A stretch of 64,000 nucleotides of DNA from Limibacterium fermenti (lineage in GTDB: Bacteria; Bacteroidota; Bacteroidia; Bacteroidales; Dysgonomonadaceae), in contig NZ_CP159486.1 in assembly GCF_041902845.1 (NCBI RefSeq), positions 2,108,001-2,172,000 on the forward strand, in the 5' to 3' direction. Shown in pieces: positions 36,325 to 44,064 of this stretch (within the stretch, counting starts at the first letter, position 1; each line of letters begins with the position of its first letter). A program made the position numbers and the translations under genes. The notes below the pieces were generated by a model that saw nothing but the letters and a program-made list of their open reading frames with translations, was not told the DNA's origin and did no database searches.

Positions 36325-37137
36325 ATGAAAAGAATATTTTTTGTGCTATCGATACTTCTCCTATCCGGAATGATTTTTTCTCAAGAAATACGGTATAAAA
36401 CCATGACGGATATTCCTTATTACGACAACGACTTTCAACCTGAAAACGGTTATCTGCACGAACGATGCCTTCTGGATATCTATTATCCTGAGAACAAAGG
36501 CGACTTTGCCACGGTCGTTTGGTTCCACGGCGGAGGATTAACGGGAGGCGCGAAAGAAATTCCTTCCGCACTTAAAGAAAAAGGATTTTGTGTAGTAGGC
36601 GTCAACTATCGCCTGGCCCCTCAAGCCAAAGCGCCGGCGTATATCGAAGATGCCGCCGCGGCTGTAGCATGGGTATTTGAACATATCAAACAATACGGGG
36701 GAAATCCATCGAAGATCATTGTCTCCGGCCATTCGGCGGGAGGATATCTTACGTGCATGATCGGACTGGATAAGCGATGGCTCGCCGCTCATCATATCGA
36801 TGCCGACCGTATCGCCGCATTAGTCCCTTTCAGTGCGCAAACCATTACGCATTTTACGATCCGTAAGGAGCGGGGCATTCCGGATATCCAACCCGTGGTA
36901 GACGAATATGCCCCGCTGTTTCATGTCCGCCCCGACGCGCCGCCTTTGCTGTTGATTACCGGCGACCGGGAATTGGAACTGTTGGGACGTTACGAGGAGA
37001 ATGCATATCTCGCCCGCATGATGAAGATTGCGGGACATACGCAAACACGTTTACTGGAGTTGCAAGGCTATGGGCATGATATGGCTTACCCTGCTTTTCC
37101 TTTACTGATTCGGGAGATAGAAGAAAAAACGAGGTAA
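36325..37137 (+). CDS. Exported alpha/beta-hydrolase (HSL-type carboxylesterase)
   Basis: A 270-residue secreted esterase (signal peptide about 1-20, ending MIFSQ). The oxyanion motif HGGGLTGG (68-75), nucleophile Ser 137 in SGHSAGGYL, Asp in LLITGDRELE (about 217) and His in GYGHDMAYPAF (about 252-262) complete the catalytic set. HGGG places it with the hormone-sensitive-lipase/acetyl-esterase type. The substrate is unknown. It is convergent with the DUF6261-like gene, whose stop lies 32 bases away. Confidence 0.87.
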   Translation: MKRIFFVLSILLLSGMIFSQEIRYKTMTDIPYYDNDFQPENGYLHERCLLDIYYPENKGDFATVVWFHGGGLTGGAKEIPSALKEKGFCVVGVNYRLAPQAKAPAYIEDAAAAVAWVFEHIKQYGGNPSKIIVSGHSAGGYLTCMIGLDKRWLAAHHIDADRIAALVPFSAQTITHFTIRKERGIPDIQPVVDEYAPLFHVRPDAPPLLLITGDRELELLGRYEENAYLARMMKIAGHTQTRLLELQGYGHDMAYPAFPLLIREIEEKTR

Positions 37138-37168
37138 AATGTGGAGGCATATTTCCTTGTCACTTTGT

Positions 37169-37846
37169 CTATTTTGTCCCCTTGTGTCCCTCGTCCGGTT
37201 TATGTCCGGTGCGGTCGATGATGATGCGCGCGTTGCGGTAATCTTCATAGAAAGATGTGCTTTGAAAAACCAGCATCAGGCGGTCGAGACGGTCGAGGAT
37301 GGTGCGAAGCTCCTTCTTCAGTGCGGGAAGGCTCGATTGGTTAAGCGTCTTGTGTTGCGCCGTGAGCGTGCGGGGAACAGCTTTCTGTTTGGAGAAAGCA
37401 GCAATCAAGGGCGGTAATTCAGCTACCTCTTCCGGCGTTACACCCATGTCGGCAATATTTGCCTGAATAGAAACCACGCTGTCATAAATACCGTTGAGCC
37501 GCTCGGTCAGGGCCGTTTGGGTCAAATGCGTCAATTCGGTTTTCTGAACGTCGAGTTGCTCGAAGAGTTGGCGGTTATTGGCCAGTAAAGGATACACGCT
37601 GGCCCGGCGGGCGATCGAGACCGCCTTGAGAATCGCCGCCATCATGGCATTCGTCTTATCGTCGGTAGCGCCCGAGATATCGATCTGGACTTCTTTCATC
37701 ACCCCGCCGGTCGTGCCGAGGGTAGTGTGCAACAATACCGCATCCTTATTCAATTGGGGATAGGGTTCAAACCGGGTGAGATTGGCTTGCATCAGATCAT
37801 CGGTGGTGTAAGTCATCCCAAAGAAATTCAATGTTCTTTTATCCAT
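37169..37846 (-). CDS. DUF6261-like cytosolic protein, copy 1
   Basis: A 225-residue helical protein without export signal, beginning MDKRTLNFFGMTYTTDDLMQ. It probably belongs to the Bacteroidota family annotated as DUF6261 (name uncertain). It is colinear with copy 2 (offset 1495 bases, no gaps) with only about five nucleotide differences, one amino-acid change (Ser/Gly in VFQ[S/G]TSFYEDYRN) and a different C-terminal tail. Identity continues 53 bases upstream of the ATG (to 37899) and then stops abruptly inside the fragment at 37839-38129. The tail (HKPDEGHKGTK) is written by an octamer repeat. No catalytic motif was recognised. Confidence 0.85.
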   Translation of the reverse strand: MDKRTLNFFGMTYTTDDLMQANLTRFEPYPQLNKDAVLLHTTLGTTGGVMKEVQIDISGATDDKTNAMMAAILKAVSIARRASVYPLLANNRQLFEQLDVQKTELTHLTQTALTERLNGIYDSVVSIQANIADMGVTPEEVAELPPLIAAFSKQKAVPRTLTAQHKTLNQSSLPALKKELRTILDRLDRLMLVFQSTSFYEDYRNARIIIDRTGHKPDEGHKGTK

Positions 37847-38129
37847 TTTCTTTGAGTTTTAATGAGTTGTTATACTTTATATTTACTTTCTGTTTTGTTA
37901 ATGAATCATGCCACTTAATACTGAAATCAGTCGATAGAGTTTTTATTGAAGTATCAACTCTGGATTCTTTGACTCCTTCAACATACTTTACCAATATGGT
38001 ATTCGGCTTAGGAAATAGAGCAACTTTTTTATCAAAAGCATAATAGTATGTCTCCTCATTATCATTTAAAAAAGTAAATAACAGCAAGATTCCTGTTACT
38101 ATTATATATATAAAACTATATGATTTCAT
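37839..38129 (-). pseudogene. N-terminal fragment of a secreted (subtilase-like) protease
   Basis: A 96-codon reading frame. Residues 1-78 begin with a signal-like segment (MKSYSFIYIIVTGILLLFTF) and continue EETYYYAFDKKVALFPKPNTILVKY, resembling the pro-region of Bacteroidota subtilisin-family secreted proteases. At 37899/37900 the sequence switches to the leader of DUF6261-like copy 1, so the last 18 residues (QKVNIKYNNSLKLKENG) are junction translation. It starts one base after the stop of the potempin-like lipoprotein. The remainder of the protease gene is absent. The protease class is inferred from the prodomain alone. Confidence 0.6.
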
Positions 38130-38130
38130 T

Positions 38131-38625
38131 CTATTGTAGTTTTGTGATGTTTTTTAATGATATCTCTTTATAATCACTCCAAGGAAATGATTGATCCATT
38201 GCCACACAAGAACCACAGACAAATTGAATCTGTTCCAATTCATTCAATATCTTATAACTAAACTTGATTTTATATACGTGTTTTGATTCCTCCGGGAAGA
38301 AAACGGGACCACAATTATTTCCGTCTATATCAGGAGATAGAAATTCATTTGGAAAGCTAAATTCTCCATCGGGAAATTCAAATGTATAGAAATCCATTGG
38401 CCAATGTGCTGCCGTATTTTTACTTCCATTCAATAAAATACAATAACCTCTTTTAGTCTTATCTATTGCCGAACCGGTTTTCTTATTTGTCTTATTACAA
38501 ATGAAAGAACCTACAATATAACCTTCAACATAATCGGAATATTCTTTTTCTTCGTCATCACATCCTCCCATTCCTGTTATTATAAACAGAAACGACATTA
38601 CTAAAAGTAATTTTTTGATTTTCAT
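38131..38625 (-). CDS. Potempin-like lipoprotein A
   Basis: A 164-residue lipoprotein. The leader MKIKKLLLVMSFLFIITGMGGC (Cys 22) is nearly identical to that of lipoprotein B (40233-40844), at DNA level too and including about 30 bases upstream of the ATG, but the mature parts are unrelated. The mature region (SAIDKTKRGYCILLNGSKNT..., FVCGSCVAMDQSFPWSDYKEISL) is beta-rich with a few Cys. In T. forsythia each KLIKK protease gene is preceded by a lipoprotein inhibitor (potempin); the same place is occupied here, with an amputated protease gene one base downstream. Inhibitor function is inferred from context. Confidence 0.7.
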   Translation of the reverse strand: MKIKKLLLVMSFLFIITGMGGCDDEEKEYSDYVEGYIVGSFICNKTNKKTGSAIDKTKRGYCILLNGSKNTAAHWPMDFYTFEFPDGEFSFPNEFLSPDIDGNNCGPVFFPEESKHVYKIKFSYKILNELEQIQFVCGSCVAMDQSFPWSDYKEISLKNITKLQ

Positions 38626-38666
38626 AAATTCTTATTTTTTTAGTTGATAATTGTCGCCTTGTCTCC

Positions 38667-39341
38667 CTATCCCTCTGTCGCCTTGTGCTCCTTGTCATGC
38701 CCGGTGCGGTCGATGATGATGCGCGCGTTGCGGTAATCTTCATAGAAAGATGTGCCTTGAAAAACCAGCATCAGGCGGTCGAGACGGTCGAGGATGGTGC
38801 GAAGCTCTTTCTTCAGTGCGGGAAGGCTCGATTGGTTAAGCGTCTTGTGTTGCGCCGTGAGCGTGCGGGGAACAGCTTTCTGTTTGGAGAAAGCAGCAAT
38901 CAAGGGCGGTAATTCAGCTACCTCTTCCGGCGTTACACCCATGTCGGCAATATTTGCCTGAATGGAAACCACGCTGTCATAAATACCATTGAGCCGCTCG
39001 GTCAGGGCCGTTTGGGTCAAATGCGTCAATTCGGTTTTCTGAACGTCGAGTTGCTCGAAGAGTTGGCGGTTATTGGCCAGTAAAGGATACACGCTGGCCC
39101 GGCGGGCGATCGAGACCGCCTTGAGAATCGCCGCCATCATGGCATTCGTCTTATCGTCGGTAGCGCCCGAGATATCGATCTGTACTTCTTTCATCACCCC
39201 GCCGGTCGTGCCGAGGGTAGTGTGCAACAATACCGCATCCTTATTCAATTGGGGATAGGGTTCAAACCGGGTGAGATTGGCTTGCATCAGATCATCGGTG
39301 GTGTAAGTCATCCCAAAGAAATTCAATGTTCTTTTATCCAT
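38667..39341 (-). CDS. DUF6261-like cytosolic protein, copy 2
   Basis: A 224-residue near-identical twin of copy 1 (one substitution before the tail). The tail here is DKEHKATEG, encoded by a different phase of the octamer repeat that follows. The shared block runs from about 38703 to 39394 and ends 26 bases before the KLIKK remnant, so the gene is immediately downstream of that protease relic on minus. Internal order (MAAILKAVSIARRASVYPLL, TALTERLNGIYDSVVSIQANI, LKKELRTILDRLDRLMLVF) suggests long amphipathic helices. Function unknown. Confidence 0.85.
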   Translation of the reverse strand: MDKRTLNFFGMTYTTDDLMQANLTRFEPYPQLNKDAVLLHTTLGTTGGVMKEVQIDISGATDDKTNAMMAAILKAVSIARRASVYPLLANNRQLFEQLDVQKTELTHLTQTALTERLNGIYDSVVSIQANIADMGVTPEEVAELPPLIAAFSKQKAVPRTLTAQHKTLNQSSLPALKKELRTILDRLDRLMLVFQGTSFYEDYRNARIIIDRTGHDKEHKATEG

Positions 39342-39420
39342 TTTCTTTGAGTTTTAATGAGTTGTTATACTTTATATTTACTTTCTGTTTTGTTTATTAA
39401 TCTTCCGTTTTCTTGTCGGA

Positions 39421-40231
39421 TCATTTCTTAATCAATTTTTGCGAATAAGCCTTTCCATCTTTGATGACACGGACGATGTAGATACCGGCAGGCAGTCCGT
39501 CAAGCGGAATCTGCAAGTGCGATTCCGCCGTTTTATAGGAGCGTAGCAGTTGTGATCCGTTCCATAGTAACCGCATCCGACTCCAAATTCCAAGCCGGGA
39601 AACAGGCAATATTATTATTACAAGCTCCCGATCCGCCTAAATTGCCATAAGCCATTGTTGAAGACAAATTCTTATAGGCATGAACAACTCTTTTGATAGA
39701 TAAACGAGACTGTCCTTTTTCGCTTGCGGGTTCAAACAAATAAACAGCAACTTTGTCTCCTTGCACAAGATCGGTCAAAAAATAACCATTCTTTGTATTC
39801 TGCTTTGAGGTAACAGGCCCATAGAGCATTGTTCCCTCCGAATTGACAATATATAACTCAGCGCTATCAGGCAAATAAAAGTCATTGAATACAAAATTGA
39901 TGGAATAAGCCCCTTCCGATTGAAACGCCATCGACCAAAGCCGACCATTTTCCTCGTCTGTCCATTCTCCGTCTGTCAAGGTTATATTCATATCGAATCC
40001 TTTGCCGAAACGGAAAGGAACATCCAACCCTTCATTTTGCGTGTCTTCATCCAACATTTTTTGACTGTTGAATGACGGCATTTTCCTTATTTTCGTTGTT
40101 CTTGGATGATTCCTGATATGCGTGGTTTGCTGCAAGGCATTTTTAGCGGGAAATAATTTGGTCTCCACCTGCCCATACCCAACACAAAAGAACCCCATGA
40201 AAAATATCAGAATGAATATTTGTTTTCTCAT
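39421..40231 (-). pseudogene. KLIKK-type secreted protease, catalytic domain deleted
   Basis: The N-terminal part (40231 to about 39575) has a signal peptide (MRKQIFILIFFMGFFCVGYGQ), a long pro-region (FRFGKGFDMNITLTDGEW..., LYGPVTSKQNTKNGYFLTDL) and the start of an S1/lysyl-endopeptidase-like domain (GSGACNNNIACFPAWNLESDAV). There the sequence jumps, out of frame, to the T9SS C-terminal sorting domain (SHLQIPLDGLPAGIYIVRVI, ending KAYSQKLIKK at 39421). The whole catalytic domain is missing. The last five residues, Lys-Leu-Ile-Lys-Lys, are the hallmark of the T. forsythia KLIKK proteases; a serine type (miropsin-like) is the likely ancestor. Confidence 0.8.
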
Positions 40232-40232
40232 T

Positions 40233-40844
40233 TTATTCGATTTTAAAATTAATCTTAAAATTTAATATATCGGTAATAATATCTGAGTTATCAGATGTTC
40301 CATCAAACCAAAATTGATGTTTAAATTCAGTGTAATAATGTCCTTTGATCAATGGAGCTTGATGAGAACTCTCATAGGTCCCTTTTTCCCAATTCCAAGG
40401 TGCATCCCTATTGTCAGTCCATTGCACCTGAAACACTTTGGATTCTCCTGATTCAAAAGGATATGCACCGCTTCCAATCATTAGTGCTCGTAAAAACTTA
40501 TACGGCATTCCTATGTTTTGCCCATCAGAAGTATAAACATCACAGAATCCATTTTCATTAGAATAGGCGAAGTCTGGAGCAAAAAAAAGCTTTTTATTAC
40601 GATTATTCGTAACAGAAAAATAAAAAGTGAAATTCTCGCCTTCCTTAAATACCGTAGCCGGATTTCCGGCTTCGTTTAGTAGACAAAATTTAAAAATGAT
40701 CCCGTCAACTTCGTTTTGAATAACGGTCTGTCCGCTTTCGGGCGAAATTTTCCAAACTAAATCATCTGACTTATCATCACATCCTCCCATTCCTGTTATT
40801 ATAAACAGAAACGACATTACTAAAAGTAGTTTTTTTGTTTTCAT
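40233..40844 (-). CDS. Potempin-like lipoprotein B
   Basis: A 203-residue lipoprotein with leader MKTKKLLLVMSFLFIITGMGGC shared with lipoprotein A. The mature part is a beta-sandwich-like sequence: FKEGENFTFYFSVTNNRNKKLFF (about 71-93), then VYTSDGQNIGMPYKFL, then GESKVFQVQWTDNRDAPWNWEKGTY (about 133-157). The spacing of 'VTNN', 'Y..DG' and a late Trp-rich strand recalls the BsuPI-type proteinase inhibitor fold. It ends one base before the KLIKK protease relic, the potempin position. It looks intact and expressed although its protease target next door has been lost. Confidence 0.72.
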   Translation of the reverse strand: MKTKKLLLVMSFLFIITGMGGCDDKSDDLVWKISPESGQTVIQNEVDGIIFKFCLLNEAGNPATVFKEGENFTFYFSVTNNRNKKLFFAPDFAYSNENGFCDVYTSDGQNIGMPYKFLRALMIGSGAYPFESGESKVFQVQWTDNRDAPWNWEKGTYESSHQAPLIKGHYYTEFKHQFWFDGTSDNSDIITDILNFKINFKIE

Positions 40845-40886
40845 ATATTCTTTGTTTTTTTAGTTGATATTTATCACTTTGTTTCC

Positions 40887-41235
40887 TCATCCCTTTGTCC
40901 CCTTATCTCCCTCTTTCTCTTCATGTCCGGTGCGGTCGATGATGATGCGCGCGTTGCGGTAATCGTCATAGAAAGATGCGCCTTGAAGACCAGCATCAGG
41001 CGATCGAGACCGCCTTGAGAATCGCCGCCATCATGGCATTCGATTTATCGTCGGTAGCGCCTGAGATATCTTTCTGTACTTCTTTCATCACCCCGCCGGT
41101 TGTGTCGAGGGTGGTGCTTAACAATACCGCATCCTTATTCAATTGGGGATAGGGTTCAAACCGGGTGAGATTGGCTTGCAGCAGATCATCGGTGGTGTAA
41201 GTCATCCCAAAGAAATTCAATGTTTTTTTATCCAT
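40887..41235 (-). pseudogene. DUF6261-like protein, copy 3, internally deleted
   Basis: The first 79 codons (MDKKTLNFFGMTYTTDDLLQ ... MAAILKAVSIA) match copies 1 and 2, with several substitutions. The frame then meets a stop because 331 bp are missing. The junction lies where copies 1 and 2 have the near-repeats GGCGGTCGAGAC (37279-37290) and GGCGATCGAGAC (37610-37621); copy 3 keeps one hybrid. Out of frame the 3' end continues ASFYDDYRNARIIIDRTGHE and then octamer-encoded KEGDKGTKG. It is the most upstream gene of the minus-strand run and has its own promoter-like box. Confidence 0.8.
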
Positions 41236-41264
41236 TTTCTTTGAGTTTTAAAATTAACTTGTAA

Positions 41265-41272
41265 CAAAAATA
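41265..41272 (-). promoter_or_regulatory. Promoter of the minus-strand lipoprotein/DUF6261 locus
   Basis: On minus the box is TATTTTTG (TAnnTTTG), 30 bases before the copy 3 start. A TTTG stands 22 bases further upstream (41295-41298), close to the usual -33 spacing of 19-21. Copies 1 and 2 lack this upstream sequence, so the locus may be transcribed from here. Confidence 0.6.
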
Positions 41273-41461
41273 CAGCTTTATTCTTCCCATTATTCAAATT
41301 TAATCATATTTAACTACCAACATATTGCGTATATTATTTTACATTTTAAGTAACAAGAACAAGAATTGCTACAATAATATGATATTGAATACTATACAAT
41401 TTTGATTTTTTTTGAGATTTTATGCATTTTGAAGTTCGTCAGGGCTCATTGATGCCTCATT

Positions 41462-41922
41462 TTTCTCTATCGACATTGACGAAACGGACACCTGCAATAG
41501 CACAATTGATTTTAACAGTTGAGCGAAAGGCATCGATGGGAATGAAATCGAATATGACAAGCATGAAATCCATTTCAACAGTAGAGAAAGGCGTATTGAC
41601 GATATAACAATCGCTTCTAAACATACAAAAAAGAACGGTTACCATTAAGAAATCATCCTTGACGGTAATGCAGGATACTTTTGCAGTAGAATAACGTGCT
41701 TTTACAGCATAGAAATCGATTTTGTAGGTAAAACGATTGATTTTGCAACAATGCAAACGACTTTGATATTCTCACAATTAATATAAACATTAGCGCAATT
41801 GACTTTAACCTTTAAACAATCGACATAGACAGTACCGCAATGAATATCGGCACTTCTTCGATAGATACAAATGGTTGTACAAATGACATCGATCTATCCC
41901 AAATAGATATAGACCGGAATAA
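41462..41922. repeat. Degenerate tandem array with 21-bp period, about 22 units
   Basis: Cut into 21-base rows, the sequence aligns from 41462 to 41922 with one single-base slip near 41776. Rows share AAT at columns 1-3, often GA at 5-6, T at 8-10 and ACA or GCA near 12-14; a fair consensus of the first 14 columns is AATYGAYNTTKACA. Examples are units 41504, 41546, 41714 and 41797. Units are only about 40-60 % alike, so it is old or under selection for spacing. It fills most of the 785-base gap (41251-42035) between the minus-strand locus and speA; the remainder is AT-rich with no gene. Confidence 0.8.
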
Positions 41923-41988
41923 AAGATTATTTATGAATCAATTCCGACTAAATACCATTATATTGCATGGTTATGCCGAAATTATTTG

Positions 41989-41996
41989 TATTTTTG
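41989..41996 (+). promoter_or_regulatory. Promoter -7 box of speA
   Basis: TATTTTTG (TAnnTTTG), 40 bases before the speA ATG at 42036. It lies inside the longer reading frame that begins at 41967, which argues for the downstream start. Confidence 0.6.
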
Positions 41997-42035
41997 CCGG
42001 ATATTATAACGATTAAAAAAAGGGATCATATAGAA

Positions 42036-43934
42036 ATGAGAAAATGGCGTATTGAAGATTCGGAAGAATTGTACAATATCAACGGTTGGGGTAACGGTTA
42101 TTTTTCGATCAACGAAAAAGGGAATGTGCAAGTTACTCCTCGTAAAGAAAACGGTTCAGCCGTGGACCTGGATAATCTGATGAAGGAATTATACCTGCGG
42201 GATGTGGAAGCTCCGGTATTAATTCGTTTTCCGGAAATCCTGGATAACCGGATCGAAAAAATATCGACCTGCTTCGATATCGCTTCAAAAGAATATAGTT
42301 ACGAAGCGCAAAACTATATTATTTATCCCATCAAAGTGAATCAAATGCGTCAAGTGGTGGAAGAAATCGTCGCCCATGGCAAACGATTCAATATCGGCCT
42401 CGAAGCCGGTTCCAAACCGGAGTTGCATGCGGTGCTGGCCATCAATACGAACACCGACTCCATGATTATCTGCAACGGATATAAAGACGAAAGCTATATC
42501 GAGCTGGCGCTATTGGCCCAAAAGATGGGAAAACCGGTATTCATCGTCATCGAAAAATTGAATGAATTAAACCTGACCATCGCCATCGCCAAACGCCTGA
42601 AGGTGAAGCCTAATATCGGCATCCGCATTAAACTGGCAAGCTCGGGAAGCGGAAAGTGGGAAGAATCGGGAGGCGACGGAAGCAAGTTCGGACTCAATTC
42701 GAGCGAGTTGCTGCAAGCCTTGGACGTACTCAAACAAGAAAACATGAGTGATTGTTTGCACTTAATTCACTTTCACATAGGAAGCCAAATCACCAAAATA
42801 AGGCGCATCAAGACGGCCCTTCGCGAAGCGTCGCAATTTTATGTCCAACTCCGTTTATTAGGTTACAACATCGAATTTGTAGACATCGGCGGGGGACTGG
42901 GCGTGGATTATGACGGCTCCCGGTCACCGCATAGCGAGAACAGTACCAATTATTCCATACAAGAATACGTAAACGACTCGGTGTTTTCTTTTGTAGACGC
43001 CGCCAACAAGAACAACATTCCGCATCCGAATATTATTACCGAATCGGGACGGGCGCTTACCGCACATCATTCGGTACTGGTATTCGAGGTGCTTGAAACC
43101 GCAACGCTGCCCGAATGGGACGAAAATGCGGAAATTCACGAAGACGATCATGAGTTGGTGAAGGAACTGTATGAAATATGGGATTCGCTTTCGCCCACGC
43201 ACATGCTGGAAGCATGGCACGATGCCCAACAAATTCGCGAAGAATCGCTCGATTTGTTTAGCCTCGGGTTGTTGAATTTGAAAATCCGCGCGCAAGTGGA
43301 ACAACTCTATTTCTCGATCGTCCGGGAAATAAACTATGTCATCAACCGCAGCAAGCATGCTCCGGAAGAATTACGGCAACTGTCATCGCTGTTACCCGAT
43401 AAATATTTCTGCAACTTCTCCCTGTTCCAGTCGCTCCCCGACTCGTGGGCCATCGACCAGGTATTTCCCATCATGCCGATTCATCGCCTGGATGAAAAGC
43501 CCGACAGGACGGCTACCTTACAGGATGTAACCTGTGACTCGGACGGGAAAATAGCCAATTATATTTCGGCAAACGGTTCGTACAAGTCTTACATGCCGGT
43601 GCATGCATTAAAGAAAGACCAATCGTATTATATCGGGGTGTTTTTAGTAGGAGCTTATCAGGAGATTTTAGGCGACCTCCATAATCTTTTCGGGGATACG
43701 AATGTGGTACATGTGGCCACGAATGAATCCGGTTACAAAATCGAACAAATCATCGACGGCGAAACGGTTGCCGATGTGCTCGACTATGCGCAGTACAATG
43801 CGAAAAAACTGGTTCGCACCGTAGAGACATGGGTCATGAGCTCGGTTAAACAAAACAAGATCTCGGTAGAAGAGGGAAAAGAATTTCTCTCGAATTATCG
43901 CTCGGGATTATATGGTTACACGTACTTGGAATAG
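42036..43934 (+). CDS. speA: SpeA, biosynthetic arginine decarboxylase
   Basis: A 632-residue PLP enzyme of the SpeA type, making agmatine from arginine for polyamine synthesis. The start chosen is MRKWRIEDSEELYNINGWG, preceded by AAAGGGA about 12 bases upstream and downstream of the promoter box; a start at 41967 would add 23 residues. The PLP Lys lies in YIIYPIKVNQMRQVV (about 74-88). LIHFHIGSQITKIRRI (about 243-258), the Gly-rich FVDIGGGLGVDYDGS (about 286-300) and ITESGRALTAHHS (about 335-347) are conserved. The family length of about 630 fits. An octamer array follows the stop directly. Confidence 0.94.
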   Translation: MRKWRIEDSEELYNINGWGNGYFSINEKGNVQVTPRKENGSAVDLDNLMKELYLRDVEAPVLIRFPEILDNRIEKISTCFDIASKEYSYEAQNYIIYPIKVNQMRQVVEEIVAHGKRFNIGLEAGSKPELHAVLAINTNTDSMIICNGYKDESYIELALLAQKMGKPVFIVIEKLNELNLTIAIAKRLKVKPNIGIRIKLASSGSGKWEESGGDGSKFGLNSSELLQALDVLKQENMSDCLHLIHFHIGSQITKIRRIKTALREASQFYVQLRLLGYNIEFVDIGGGLGVDYDGSRSPHSENSTNYSIQEYVNDSVFSFVDAANKNNIPHPNIITESGRALTAHHSVLVFEVLETATLPEWDENAEIHEDDHELVKELYEIWDSLSPTHMLEAWHDAQQIREESLDLFSLGLLNLKIRAQVEQLYFSIVREINYVINRSKHAPEELRQLSSLLPDKYFCNFSLFQSLPDSWAIDQVFPIMPIHRLDEKPDRTATLQDVTCDSDGKIANYISANGSYKSYMPVHALKKDQSYYIGVFLVGAYQEILGDLHNLFGDTNVVHVATNESGYKIEQIIDGETVADVLDYAQYNAKKLVRTVETWVMSSVKQNKISVEEGKEFLSNYRSGLYGYTYLE

Positions 43935-44062
43935 GGACGACAAGGGGACACTTAGGGACAAGGAGACAAGGAGACAAGGAGACTGGGAGACTGGGAGACT
44001 GGGAGACAAAGAGACCGGGGGACAAAGAAACCCGGAGACAAAGGGAGAAGGGAGACGGAAGG
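43934..44062. repeat. Octamer array (CAAGGAGA family)
   Basis: About 14 units of an 8-bp repeat, read on plus as CAAGGAGA, CTGGGAGA and CAAAGAGA, beginning at the last base of the speA stop and ending at the aroC stop. The same octamer, read on minus, follows each DUF6261-like copy. Confidence 0.8.
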
Positions 44063-44064
44063 CG

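Noticed and set aside
41457..41756. Minus-strand frame of about 99 codons inside the 21-bp array
   Set aside because: It would start at TTG, lacks a ribosome binding site and ends with the array. The period, not coding, explains its openness, although the heptapeptide pattern is noted in the findings.
41462..41922. Considered as a CRISPR array
   Set aside because: No constant repeat/variable spacer alternation, rows are uniformly degenerate, and no cas gene is nearby.
41967..42035. N-terminal extension of SpeA from the ATG at 41967
   Set aside because: The promoter -7 box lies inside it, and the family N-terminus begins at MRKWRIEDSEELY.
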